This document shows, in pieces, positions 19,938 to 27,897 of a stretch of 64,000 nucleotides of DNA. The translations under genes and the position numbers were made by a program. The stretch lies in NCBI GenBank assembly GCA_014584695.1, contig JACTMI010000016.1:43022-107021 (forward strand), written 5' to 3'. This stretch comes from Acidobacteriota bacterium (GTDB lineage: Bacteria; Acidobacteriota; Thermoanaerobaculia; Multivoradales; JAGPDF01). The notes below the pieces were generated by a model. The model searched no databases, was not told the origin of the DNA, and saw nothing but the letters and a program-made list of their open reading frames with translations. Positions within the stretch are counted from its first letter, which is position 1; every line of letters begins with the position of its first letter.

Positions 19938-21229
19938 GCTTCGCCATCCGGGCCGAGGAGCTGTCGAAGCGTTACCGGCGGTCGGCACCGGGGCGCCGCC
20001 TGCAGACGCTCAAGAGCGCGCTCCTGGGCCGTTCGCTGGCCGCGGGCGCGGCGGCGGAGGAGACCATCCCGGCGCTCGAGCAGGTCAGCTTCGAGGTCGC
20101 GGGCGGCGAGGCGTTCGGCATCGTGGGCGGCAACGGCTCCGGCAAGTCGACCCTGCTCAAGCTGATGGCGGGGATCCTGCGGCCGAGCACCGGAACGATC
20201 GAGACCCGCGGCCGCGTGGCGGCGCTGATCGAGCTCGGCGCCGGCTTCCACCCCGAGATCTCCGGGCGCGAGAACATCTTCATCAACGGCGCCGTGCTCG
20301 GCCTGTCGAAGCGGGAGATCGCGGCGCGCTACCAGCAGATCGTCGACTTCTCGGGGCTCGCCGACTTCGTCGAGGAGCCGGTCAAGAACTACTCGTCCGG
20401 CATGTGGGTGCGGCTCGGCTTCGCGGTGGCGATTCACACCGATCCCGAGATCCTGCTCGTCGACGAGGTATTGGCGGTCGGCGACGAGGCCTTCGCCCAC
20501 AAGTGCCTGCGTCGGATCGAGGAGCTGCTCGCCGCCGGGCGGACCGTGGTCTTCGTCAGCCACTCGCTGGCGCTGGTCGAGGGCCTCTGCTCGCGCGTGC
20601 TGTGGCTCGACCGCGGCCGCGTGCGCGCGATCGGCGAGCCGCGCCGGGTCGTCGACGCCTATCGCCAGGCGGTGGCCGAGCAGGAGGGGCGCGAGCACCG
20701 CGAGGCCAAGGAGGAGCGCGAGCGGGTCGAGGCGGGGATCGTCGAGGCGCCGGCGGCGCCGCAGGGGGAGGTCCTGCGCTGGGGCTCGGGCGCCGCCGAG
20801 ATCACCGGCGTGCGGCTGCTCGGCGCCGACGGCGCCGAGCGCTACCATTTCGCGTGCGGCGAGCCGGTGGTGTTCGAGCTCGCGGCGCGCGCGGCGTCGC
20901 CGCTCGAGGACTTCGTCTTCGGGGTGGCGCTCGCGACCCCGCGCGGCGTCGAGGTCTGGGGCACCAACACCGATCTCGCCGGCTTCGAGCCCGAGCGGTT
21001 CGACGGCGACGCCCGGGTGCGCCTCGCCTGTCCCGCCTTGCGCCTGGCGCCCGGCGAGTACCTGGTGGACGTCGCCGTCCACGCCCGGGACGGCGCGCCG
21101 TACGACTACCGCCGCAAGCTGATCGGTTTTTCCGTCACCGCCGAGTCCCGCGGCGTCGGCGTCTACTTCCCGGAGCACCGCTGGGAGTTCGAAGGACGGG
21201 CCGCGCTGCGGCCGAGGAGCGAACGATGA
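19934..21229 (+). CDS. Polysaccharide-export ABC ATPase with Wzt-type carbohydrate-binding C-terminus
   Basis: A 431-residue protein. The ATPase domain (1-245) has Walker A GGNGSGKST, the family-specific ELGAGFHPEISGREN, signature YSSGMWVRLGFA, Walker B ILLVDEVLAVGDE and the switch His in FVSHS. A charged linker (about 250-280) leads to a beta-sandwich like the Wzt C-terminal domain that recognises modified glycan ends. That domain implies export of a completed, end-capped chain. No glycosyltransferases are adjacent, so the biosynthetic genes lie elsewhere. It overlaps both neighbours by 4 nt. Confidence 0.93.
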   Translation: MSFAIRAEELSKRYRRSAPGRRLQTLKSALLGRSLAAGAAAEETIPALEQVSFEVAGGEAFGIVGGNGSGKSTLLKLMAGILRPSTGTIETRGRVAALIELGAGFHPEISGRENIFINGAVLGLSKREIAARYQQIVDFSGLADFVEEPVKNYSSGMWVRLGFAVAIHTDPEILLVDEVLAVGDEAFAHKCLRRIEELLAAGRTVVFVSHSLALVEGLCSRVLWLDRGRVRAIGEPRRVVDAYRQAVAEQEGREHREAKEERERVEAGIVEAPAAPQGEVLRWGSGAAEITGVRLLGADGAERYHFACGEPVVFELAARAASPLEDFVFGVALATPRGVEVWGTNTDLAGFEPERFDGDARVRLACPALRLAPGEYLVDVAVHARDGAPYDYRRKLIGFSVTAESRGVGVYFPEHRWEFEGRAALRPRSER

Positions 21230-21519
21230 GCGAGGAGAAAGCCCGCGGCGAGGCGCCGCGAATCGACGTCAAGATCGGCGACGAGGAGCTCAAAGGGCGC
21301 TACTCGAACCTGCTCCGCATCGCCCACACGCGCGAGGAGTTCATCCTCGACTTCATCCACCTGGTGCCGCCGCAGGGGATCGTCACGGCGCGGGTGGTGA
21401 CCAGTCCGAGTCACCTCAAGCGGATCGTCCAGGCGTTGGCTTCGAATCTGGCGCGCTACGAGGAGGCCCACGGCGTGGTGCCGCTCTCCGAACCGCCCGA
21501 TCTCAGGGGCGTGCACTGA
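21226..21519 (+). CDS. DUF3467-family small protein
   Basis: A 97-residue protein with the DUF3467 pattern: KGRYSNLLRIAHTREEFILDFIHL followed by VTSPSHLKRIVQALASNL. Function is unestablished. The ATG overlaps the Wzt-like stop (ATGA), making it the third gene of the exporter operon. Its 3' end overlaps the convergent hydrolase gene by 17 bp. Confidence 0.85.
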   Translation: MSEEKARGEAPRIDVKIGDEELKGRYSNLLRIAHTREEFILDFIHLVPPQGIVTARVVTSPSHLKRIVQALASNLARYEEAHGVVPLSEPPDLRGVH

Positions 21520-22411
21520 CGGCGCGGCGCGCCGCGATCTCACCGCTCCCTTCGGCCTCGCCCCGCCAGCGGATCTCGGCGAGCACGCCGAGGTGGTCGG
21601 AGAGCCGGTCCTCGAGCGTCCGGTAGGTGGCGAAGTCGAGCTCCGGCGAGAGCAGGACCCAGTCGAGGCGGACCAGCGGCCGCCAGGCCGGAAAGGTCGG
21701 GCGGCCGCCGAAACCCGCCGCGCGCAGCGCCAGCTCGCGCGCCAGCAGGTCGAAGCAGCGCCGGCGCTCCCCCCACTCGCAGTTGAAGTCGCCCGAGACG
21801 ACCAGCGGGCGATCCGAGCCGCGGAAGGTGTCGATCAACTGGTCGACTTGGCGCCGGCGCACCCGCTCGGCGAGGAAGTCGAGGTGGATCGAGACGAAAT
21901 CGACCGCCTGCCCGGCGAGCGCGAGCGACTCGACGGTGGCGGCGACGAACCCCTTGGTGTCGCGCCAGCTCTGCTGAAAGGCGCGCGAGCGCGGCGCCAC
22001 CAGCGGCAGGCGCGACAGCAGCGCGGTGCCGGAGGAGAGGTCGAGGCGGCCCAGGGAGAAGGGGTTGTGCTCGCCGCGGAAGGCGTGCTCGAAGCCGGCG
22101 AGCGAGGCGAGCGTCGCGACGTGATCGAAGCCGCCGCTCCAGGCCGACGGCCCATCCGCCTCTTGCAGCGCCACCACGTCGGGCCGCTCGCGGGAGAGCA
22201 CCGCGGCGATGGCGGCCAGGTTCCGGCGCAGGGTGTGCGCTTTGAGCAGCGCCTGGTGCTGGGCCTGCCGGCGCGCGTGCGCGATGTTGAGCGTCAGCAG
22301 CCGGAGCGCCGGCCGCGCCGCCGGCTCCCGGTCGGCGGGCGCCGCGGCTGGGTGCCCGGCACGGGCGTGGGCTGCGCGTCGCGCGGCGCGTCCGAACAGT
22401 GCGATCGCCAT
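21503..22411 (-). CDS. Endonuclease/exonuclease/phosphatase (EEP) superfamily protein
   Basis: A 302-residue protein of the metal-dependent EEP fold (DNase I, exonuclease III, phosphodiesterases). Visible motifs are LLTLNIAH (Asn), VVALQEADG (catalytic Glu), VSIHLDF, VVSGDFNCEWG (Asp, Asn) and SDHLGVLAEI (Asp-His pair). The first about 30 residues are Arg/Ala/Pro-rich with no clear signal peptide. Substrate cannot be deduced. It is convergent with the exporter operon. Confidence 0.85.
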   Translation of the reverse strand: MAIALFGRAARRAAHARAGHPAAAPADREPAARPALRLLTLNIAHARRQAQHQALLKAHTLRRNLAAIAAVLSRERPDVVALQEADGPSAWSGGFDHVATLASLAGFEHAFRGEHNPFSLGRLDLSSGTALLSRLPLVAPRSRAFQQSWRDTKGFVAATVESLALAGQAVDFVSIHLDFLAERVRRRQVDQLIDTFRGSDRPLVVSGDFNCEWGERRRCFDLLARELALRAAGFGGRPTFPAWRPLVRLDWVLLSPELDFATYRTLEDRLSDHLGVLAEIRWRGEAEGSGEIAARRAVSARP

Positions 22412-22420
22412 CGACAGCCC

Positions 22421-22828
22421 TCAGGCGCCGCCCAGCCGGAGCAGTCGGCGCCAGAGCGCCGCCGGGACCGGCAGGACCGAGAGGCGGGGTTGACGGACGA
22501 GCGCGAACGCCGAGAATGCCGGATCGGCCTTGAGCGCCGAGAGCGCAACGGGAGTCGGCAGCGGCGCGACCGCGGCCAGGTCGACCACCAGCCGGCGCGG
22601 ATCCCCGGCGGCCGGATCGGGTCGCGGCGCGCGCGCGACGCGGGCCAGCCCGACCACCGCCTTGACGGCCCCCGACTCGTAGATCAGGCAGTCGTCGCCG
22701 CGCCGCATGCCGCCCAGGTGTTTCAGCGCCAGCGCGTTGGCGACGCCGTCCCAGACCGTGGTGCGGTCCCGGACCAGGTCGGCCCAGCCATAGCTCGCCG
22801 GATCGCTCTTGACCAGCCAGCGTCCCAT
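22421..22828 (-). CDS. EVE-domain protein (PUA-like fold)
   Basis: A 135-residue protein with the EVE start MGRWLVKSDPASYGWADLV, the VWDGVANALALKHLGGMRRGD segment and CLIYESG. EVE domains bind modified bases in RNA or DNA. A TAGACT hexamer lies 10 nt upstream of the ATG on the minus strand, so the mRNA leader is probably very short. The gene ends 9 bp before the EEP start and probably shares its transcript. Confidence 0.9.
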   Translation of the reverse strand: MGRWLVKSDPASYGWADLVRDRTTVWDGVANALALKHLGGMRRGDDCLIYESGAVKAVVGLARVARAPRPDPAAGDPRRLVVDLAAVAPLPTPVALSALKADPAFSAFALVRQPRLSVLPVPAALWRRLLRLGGA

Positions 22829-22879
22829 CCGGGATGAGAGTCTACATCGCGGCGTTCGAGCACCGTGGCCGCGGCGCCG

Positions 22880-23467
22880 TCACTTCTTCTTCTCGAGCTC
22901 GATCACCTTCTCGACGCCGTTGACCTTGCTGGCGATCTCGACGGCCTGCCGCCGCCGCTCGGGCGCGAGGCCGGCGGGCAGCTCGAGCGACACCACGCCG
23001 CTCGCGGCGTCGGTGCCGATGCGGAAGCCGTCGCGTCCCAGCTGTTCGACCAGCGCCACGCGCACCTTGACCTCGAGCGCGGCGTCCTTGAGCTCGCGCT
23101 CGGCCTCCGCGGCGACCACCGCGCTCTTCTCGCGCGTCTCCTCGTATTCCTGGACCTTGAGGTCGTCGGAGACCTTGGTGACGCCCGGGACCTGGCGGGC
23201 GACGTCGGCCGCGAGCTCGGCCGTCGCCCGCTTCTTGACCACGCCGGTGAGATGGACCGCGCCGCCCTCCTTCGCCGCCACGTCGACTCGGACGGCGTCG
23301 ACACCCAGCTTGTCGAGCAGCGCCAGGCGGACCCGCAGGCCGAGGCGGAAGGAGACCAGCTCGGCATCGTCCTCGGCCGCCGCGGGCGTGGCGAGCAGGC
23401 CGAGCAGGGGCACGAGCGCGAGCGCGAGGGCGAGACGTCGTCCGTACAGCGGGAAACGGTCGAGCAT
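22880..23467 (-). CDS. Secreted protein with two BON domains
   Basis: A 195-residue exported protein with a signal peptide (about 1-31, cleavage near ATPAAAED). Two BON domains follow: about 38-108, with GAVHLTGVVKKRA and VPGVTKVSDDL, and about 120-190, with GVVSLELPAG and VNGVEKVIELE. BON domains are phospholipid-binding or stress-related (OsmY-like). The start has a strong GGAGGT 5 nt upstream. Confidence 0.88.
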   Translation of the reverse strand: MLDRFPLYGRRLALALALVPLLGLLATPAAAEDDAELVSFRLGLRVRLALLDKLGVDAVRVDVAAKEGGAVHLTGVVKKRATAELAADVARQVPGVTKVSDDLKVQEYEETREKSAVVAAEAERELKDAALEVKVRVALVEQLGRDGFRIGTDAASGVVSLELPAGLAPERRRQAVEIASKVNGVEKVIELEKKK

Positions 23468-23517
23468 GGCGACCTCCTGGGGTTCGAGTTGGGGGTGGAG
23501 CGAGGCTGCGCCGCGGG

Positions 23518-23979
23518 TCAGTTCACCTTGATCAGGTCGACTTCGAACACCAGCGTCGCGTTGGGCGGGATGACGCCGCCGGCGCCGCGCTCACCGTAGC
23601 CGATCGACGGCGGGATGATCAGCTTGCGGCGACCGCCGACGCGCATGCCGACGACCCCTTCGTCCCAGCCCTGGATCACCCTGCCGGCGCCGAGGATGAA
23701 GCCGAACGGCCGACCGCGATCGAGGCTGGAGTCGAACTTGGTGCCGTTCTCGAGCCAGCCGGTGTAATGCACCTCGACGAAGGCATCCTTCGTCGCCTCG
23801 ACGCCGTCGCCGGTGACCAGGTCGACGTACTTCAGGCCGGACGGGGTCGTGACGGTCGTCTCCGCGGCCACGGGGGCCTCCTCTTTCTTCGGGTCGGTCT
23901 CTGCGGCAAGGGCGGCGTCCGGGGCCGCCGTGACGGCGGTGAGGACGACAGCGGCGGCGGTCAACAGGGTGAGCTTCAT
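23518..23979 (-). CDS. Secreted FKBP-type peptidyl-prolyl isomerase
   Basis: A 153-residue protein with a signal peptide (about 1-25), a short acidic linker and one complete FKBP domain: VHYTGWLENGTKFDSS, FILGAGRVIQGWDEGVVGM, GYGERGAGGVIPPNATLVFEVDL. It should catalyse proline isomerisation in periplasmic folding. It lies 50 bp upstream of the BON gene on the same strand. Confidence 0.95.
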   Translation of the reverse strand: MKLTLLTAAAVVLTAVTAAPDAALAAETDPKKEEAPVAAETTVTTPSGLKYVDLVTGDGVEATKDAFVEVHYTGWLENGTKFDSSLDRGRPFGFILGAGRVIQGWDEGVVGMRVGGRRKLIIPPSIGYGERGAGGVIPPNATLVFEVDLIKVN

Positions 23980-24058
23980 CGATGGGCTCCTTCGCGGGAT
24001 GTCGATCAGATCTCGGCCGGGCCGGCCGGGACGGCCAGCCCGGTCACTCGGGTCAAGC

Positions 24059-25342
24059 CTACTGCGATCCGTGTGCCAACAGCACGTTGCCGGCGCGGTA
24101 GACCTCGCGCCCCGCCTTGACCACCGAGCGGACCGGATTGACGCCGTAGTGGTAGGCGAGGTGGAGGAGATTGGGGGCGTCGAGCAGCACGACGTCGGCC
24201 CGCTTGCCCGGCTCGAGCGTGCCGATCCCGGCCGCCAGTCCGAGCGTCGCCGCCGCGTTGAGGGTCAGCGCCACCAGGGCCTCCTCGATCGAAAGCCCGA
24301 GCTCGAAAACGCCGAGCTGCGCGATCGTCGGCAGCGACTCGGTGTAGGAGGAGCCGGGGTTGCAGTCGCTCGCGAGCGCCACCGGCACGCCGGCCCGAAT
24401 CAGGCGGCGGGCCGGCGCGTAAACCCGCTTGGCCAGGAAGAAGCTGGTGCCGGGCAGCAGGATCGCGGTGACGCCGGCGGCCGCGAGCGCGTCGATGCCG
24501 CGATCGGAGACGGCCATCAGGTGGTCGGCCGAGGCGGCGCCCAGCTCGGCGGCGAGCTCGGCGCCGCCGGAGTCGGCGAACTCGTCGGCGTGGAGGCGCG
24601 GCCGCAAGCCGTGCTCCCGGCCGGCCTCGAGCACCCGTCGCGACTCCTCCGCCGAGAAGACTCCGCGCTCGCAGAAGACGTCGCAGAAGCTCGCCAGCGA
24701 GCGGGCGGCCACTTCGGGGATGATCTCCCTGCAGACCAGGTCGACGTAGCGAGCGCGGTCGCTGCGGTGCTCCGGCGGCACCTCGTGGGCGGCGAGCAGG
24801 GTCGGCACCAGGTCGATCGGCTGGAGCTGCGCCGCGCGCGCCAGGGTCTCGAGCTGCTTGGTCTCGTCGGGCAGCGACAGGCCATAGCCGCTCTTGGCCT
24901 CGGCGGTCGTGGTGCCGCAGGAGAGCATCCACTCGAGCCGGGAGAGCGTCGCCGCGAGGAGCTGCTCGGGCTCGGCCGAGCGGGTCGAACGGACGGTCGA
25001 CAGGATGCCGCCGCCAGCCGCGGCGATCTCCTGGTAGCTGCGGCCGGCCAGGCGCTGGGCGAACTCCATCTCGCGCGAGCCCGCCCACGGCAGGTGGGTG
25101 TGCGCGTCGACGAAGCCGGGGATCGCGGTGCCCTGCCGGCCGTCGAGCCGTTCGACGCCGGCGAGGTCGCCGAGCGTCGCCAGGCGCTCCTGGCGGGTGC
25201 CGAGCCAGACGATGCTCCCGTCGCGGCAGAGGATCTCGGCGTCGCGCAGCTTCGTGACCTCGCCCTGCCGGCCGCCCGCGAGCGCCGCGTTGCCGCGCGC
25301 GGTCGCGATCTCGGCCAGATTCTCGATCAGCAGCGCGGTCAT
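24059..25342 (-). CDS. hutI: Imidazolonepropionase
   Basis: Third enzyme of histidine degradation: hydrolyses 4-imidazolone-5-propanoate to N-formimino-L-glutamate. The 427-residue amidohydrolase has metal-binding DAHTHLPWAGSR, GGGILSTV, the catalytic region TTTAEAKSGYGL, RLHADEF and ALASDCNPGSS. No other hut genes are in the window. The ATG overlaps the stop of the AbiEii-like gene upstream (ATGA). Confidence 0.95.
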   Translation of the reverse strand: MTALLIENLAEIATARGNAALAGGRQGEVTKLRDAEILCRDGSIVWLGTRQERLATLGDLAGVERLDGRQGTAIPGFVDAHTHLPWAGSREMEFAQRLAGRSYQEIAAAGGGILSTVRSTRSAEPEQLLAATLSRLEWMLSCGTTTAEAKSGYGLSLPDETKQLETLARAAQLQPIDLVPTLLAAHEVPPEHRSDRARYVDLVCREIIPEVAARSLASFCDVFCERGVFSAEESRRVLEAGREHGLRPRLHADEFADSGGAELAAELGAASADHLMAVSDRGIDALAAAGVTAILLPGTSFFLAKRVYAPARRLIRAGVPVALASDCNPGSSYTESLPTIAQLGVFELGLSIEEALVALTLNAAATLGLAAGIGTLEPGKRADVVLLDAPNLLHLAYHYGVNPVRSVVKAGREVYRAGNVLLAHGSQ

Positions 25343-26013
25343 GGCGGGGTCACCACTTCGCGACCGATCCCGGTGGCGGCCGCCAGGGCCCAGGCCCGGA
25401 CCTCGGTCCAGTCCACCGGCTGAGCGAGGTCGGGGGCGGGCTCGGGGTCGGCCTCCGAGAAATCCGCCAGCGCCTTGGCCGCCTGGAGTGGGAAGTCACC
25501 GACGTGACCGAACTTGTCGGCAGCGCGGCCGAGCAGGGCGTCGAGGGGCAGCAGGCGGTCGAGGAAGTAGAGGTCGAGGAAGTCGCGGCGGGTGCCGCGG
25601 CTGATCAGTGCGCCGAGCTTCATCAGGCCCAGGTCGACCGCCGAGGCGACGGCGAGCCCGGCGGACTCCTCCTCCGGATCCGCGAGCGGGTAGGGGTAGG
25701 TGAAACAGCGCAACGCCGGCCCGTCGGGAAGGCGCAGGAAGAGGTAGCCATCGCGCGCGGTCTCGACCCGGATGGCGCCATCGAGATCGAGCAGATCGGC
25801 GAGCAGGTCGCGCCGGTCGGGCGGCGTCAGGCGATTCGTGGCGCTCATCAGGTCGAGATCCCGCGCCCGGCGATGGCCGAGGTAGAGGGTGAGGCCGGCG
25901 CCGCCGGCCAGGTAGAAATCGCGGGCCCAGCGGCGGGCCGCCACGCGCGGCAGCCAAGCGGCGCTCTCGGGGGCGAGCGCCGCGAGGCGGTGCGGTCTCA
26001 GGCGAGCGGCCAC
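25339..26013 (-). CDS. AbiEii-like nucleotidyltransferase
   Basis: A 224-residue protein of the nucleotidyltransferase family related to AbiEii toxins. It has FYLAGGAGLTLYLGHRRARDLDLMS (the GG and DxD of the fold, about residues 33-57) and LGLMKLGALISRGTRRDFLDLYFL, the family's C-terminal mark. In type IV systems AbiEii transfers nucleotides to tRNA 3' ends. It starts inside the preceding 95-residue gene (16-bp overlap) and its stop overlaps hutI, so it is embedded in a metabolic operon. Confidence 0.8.
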   Translation of the reverse strand: MAARLRPHRLAALAPESAAWLPRVAARRWARDFYLAGGAGLTLYLGHRRARDLDLMSATNRLTPPDRRDLLADLLDLDGAIRVETARDGYLFLRLPDGPALRCFTYPYPLADPEEESAGLAVASAVDLGLMKLGALISRGTRRDFLDLYFLDRLLPLDALLGRAADKFGHVGDFPLQAAKALADFSEADPEPAPDLAQPVDWTEVRAWALAAATGIGREVVTPP

Positions 26014-26285
26014 AGCTCCCTCGCCGTCGCCGGGGCGGCCGCGGGGGCGACGCCGAAGACGGCGCTCCAGAGCGCGCGGCTGCGCCGGGTCAACCGGCGG
26101 GGGCCGCTGCGAGCCACGAAAGCCCGCGCCGCCGCCGGCGAGATCTCCCGGAACAGCGCCCGCAGATCCTCGCGGTCGCCGTGCTCCAGCAGCACCGCGA
26201 GCGCCCGGGCGCGGTCGCCCGGCCGGGCGAGATCGAGCGGCGGATCGCCGTCGAAATGGCGCAGCGTGCGCTCCGGCAGCGTCAA
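25998..26285 (-). CDS. Small partner gene upstream of the AbiEii-like protein (possible antitoxin)
   Basis: A 95-residue protein, rich in Ala/Arg, starting MTLPERTLRHFDGD and containing REISPAAARAFVARSGPRRLTRRSRALWSAVF. A small gene overlapping and preceding an AbiEii-like nucleotidyltransferase suggests a two-gene toxin-antitoxin-like unit. I do not recognise the AbiEi winged-helix antitoxin in it. The start lies 2 bp after the stop of divIVA. Confidence 0.6.
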   Translation of the reverse strand: MTLPERTLRHFDGDPPLDLARPGDRARALAVLLEHGDREDLRALFREISPAAARAFVARSGPRRLTRRSRALWSAVFGVAPAAAPATARELWPLA

Positions 26286-26287
26286 CT

Positions 26288-26782
26288 TCAGCTCTTGCGT
26301 CGGCCGAGGGTGTGGACGGTGGCGGTCGAACGCTCCTCCTCGCGATCGGCCTCCAGGATCTGCGCGAACAGCTCGAGCGTGCCGTGCAGCTTGATCTGCA
26401 GCTCCTTGCGCCGGGCGCGCAGCTCGGCGATCCGCGATTCGATCTCCTGCGCCCGCTCGGCGGCCTGGGAGACCAGCCGGTCGGCGGCGATCTCGGCCTC
26501 CTTGATCAGCAGCTGGGCCTCCCGTTGCGAGGTCGTGATCATCTCCTCGGAGACCTTGGTGCCGCGCACGATCGTCTCCTGGAGTTGCCGCTCCCGGTCC
26601 TCGGCGCGGTCGAGCCGGTCCCGCAGCAGCCGGTTGTCGCGCTCCAGCCGCTCGATCTCGGCCAGCCGTTGGGTCAGGTCCTCGGCGATGAGGGCGAGGA
26701 AGTTCTCGACCTCGACCGGATCGTAGCCGCGCAGCTTGGCGCGGAACTTGGTCTTCTGGATCTCGAGCGGTTGGAGCGCCAT
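26288..26782 (-). CDS. DivIVA-domain protein
   Basis: A 164-residue protein with the N-terminal DivIVA membrane-binding motif (QKTKFRAKLRGYDPVEVENFL, about 10-30), then two long coiled-coil segments to residue about 145 and a basic end. DivIVA proteins mark curved membrane and organise growth or division. It follows yggT by 11 bp, the arrangement seen near division genes in many bacteria. Confidence 0.93.
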   Translation of the reverse strand: MALQPLEIQKTKFRAKLRGYDPVEVENFLALIAEDLTQRLAEIERLERDNRLLRDRLDRAEDRERQLQETIVRGTKVSEEMITTSQREAQLLIKEAEIAADRLVSQAAERAQEIESRIAELRARRKELQIKLHGTLELFAQILEADREEERSTATVHTLGRRKS

Positions 26783-26793
26783 CGGGAACCTCT

Positions 26794-27096
26794 CTAGAAC
26801 AGGATGCGCGGCGAGTAGCCGAGGGAGTAGATGATGCCGTTCTTGACGAACTGGAGCGCCAGGATCGCGACCAGCGGCGACAGGTCGAGCCCGCCGAACC
26901 GGTGTGGCGGCACCAGGCGGCGCAGCGGGCGCAGCACGGGCTCGGTCGCCAGCGCGAGCATGCGGACCAGCGGGTTGTGGGGGTCTGGGGAGACCCAGGA
27001 GAGCAGGGCCCGGATCAGGATCACCCAGGTGTAGAGGTCGAGCACGCCCAGGAGGAGCTGGAGCAGGCTGAAGCCGAAGCCACGGGCGAAGTTCAG
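26794..27096 (-). CDS. YggT-family membrane protein, probably starting at CTG
   Basis: YggT proteins are small, usually two-helix membrane proteins near divIVA. The reading frame has the motif VILIRALLSWVSPDPHNPLVRML and C-terminal DLSPLVAILALQFV. From the GTG at 27045 (83 residues) the first helix would be truncated. Extending to the CTG at 27094-27096 gives 100 residues and a full first helix (FGFSLLQLLLGVLDLYTWVI), with GGGAGGA 4 nt upstream of the CTG. I therefore favour the CTG start; the GTG cannot be excluded. Confidence 0.78.
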   Translation of the reverse strand: MNFARGFGFSLLQLLLGVLDLYTWVILIRALLSWVSPDPHNPLVRMLALATEPVLRPLRRLVPPHRFGGLDLSPLVAILALQFVKNGIIYSLGYSPRILF

Positions 27097-27180
27097 GGCG
27101 TCCTCCCGATTCCCGGCGACGGTTCGCGGGCCGCCGAGTCTAGCAGGCGCTGCCCAGTTCCCTGTGCAGCCCGCGACAGC

Positions 27181-27897
27181 TCACGCCGAGAGCTCCCGGG
27201 GGCCGAACAGCGCGGTGCCGAGGCGGATGCAGGTGGCCCCCTCTTCGATCGCGACCTCGAAGTCGTCGCTCATTCCCATCGAGAGCTCGGTCAGCCGGCC
27301 CGACCACTCGGGTCGCGCCGCCAGCTCGTCGCGCAGCGCGCGCAGCCGCCGGAACCAGGGACGCGCGCCCTCCGGGTCCGCCGCGGGCGGCGGGATCGCC
27401 ATCAGCCCGGCGATGCGCAGCCCGCCGAGGCCGGCGAGCGAGGCGACGGCCGCCGCCAGGCCCGCGGGAGCGAACCCGTGCTTGGTCGCTTCGCCGCCGA
27501 GATTGATCTCCAGGAACGCGGTGACCTCGATGCCCGCGCCGCGCGCCTCCTGGTCGAGAACGAGCGCCACCCTCTCGCGGTCGACCGCGTGGAAGACGCG
27601 GAAGAGCCGGAGCGCGGCGCGCGCCTTGTTCGTCTGCAGCGGTCCCAGCAGGTGCCAGCGCGCCTCCGGCGGCAGCGCGGGGGCCTTGGCCAGCCCCTCC
27701 TGCACCCGGTTCTCGCCGAAGTCGCGCAGCCCGGCCTCCCAAGCCGCGCGCAGCCGCTCGACCGACTGGAGCTTGGAGGCGCCGACCAGCCGGACTTCGT
27801 CGCGGCGCCGGCCGGCGCGGGCGCAGGCGGCCGCGATCCGGCGCTCGAGTCCGGCCAGCCGCTCCGCGATCCCGAACGGGCCCGCCGCTGCGCTCAG
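27181..27897 (-). CDS. yggS: PLP-homeostasis protein YggS, starting at CTG
   Basis: A PLP-binding barrel protein of the YggS/PROSC family that buffers cellular pyridoxal phosphate. The PLP lysine is in VGASKLQSVERL, followed by FGENRVQEG, WHLLGPLQTNKA, and SMGMSDDFEVAIEEGATCIRLGTALFG. The PLP lysine lies upstream of the first ATG/GTG/TTG in frame (GTG 27705), so that start would delete the active site. The open frame begins just after a TGA at 27901-27903 and has CTG at 27895-27897. That CTG overlaps the upstream stop as CTGA, with GGAGG 7 nt before it. This gives 238 residues, the usual size. Confidence 0.88.
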   Translation of the reverse strand: MSAAAGPFGIAERLAGLERRIAAACARAGRRRDEVRLVGASKLQSVERLRAAWEAGLRDFGENRVQEGLAKAPALPPEARWHLLGPLQTNKARAALRLFRVFHAVDRERVALVLDQEARGAGIEVTAFLEINLGGEATKHGFAPAGLAAAVASLAGLGGLRIAGLMAIPPPAADPEGARPWFRRLRALRDELAARPEWSGRLTELSMGMSDDFEVAIEEGATCIRLGTALFGPRELSA

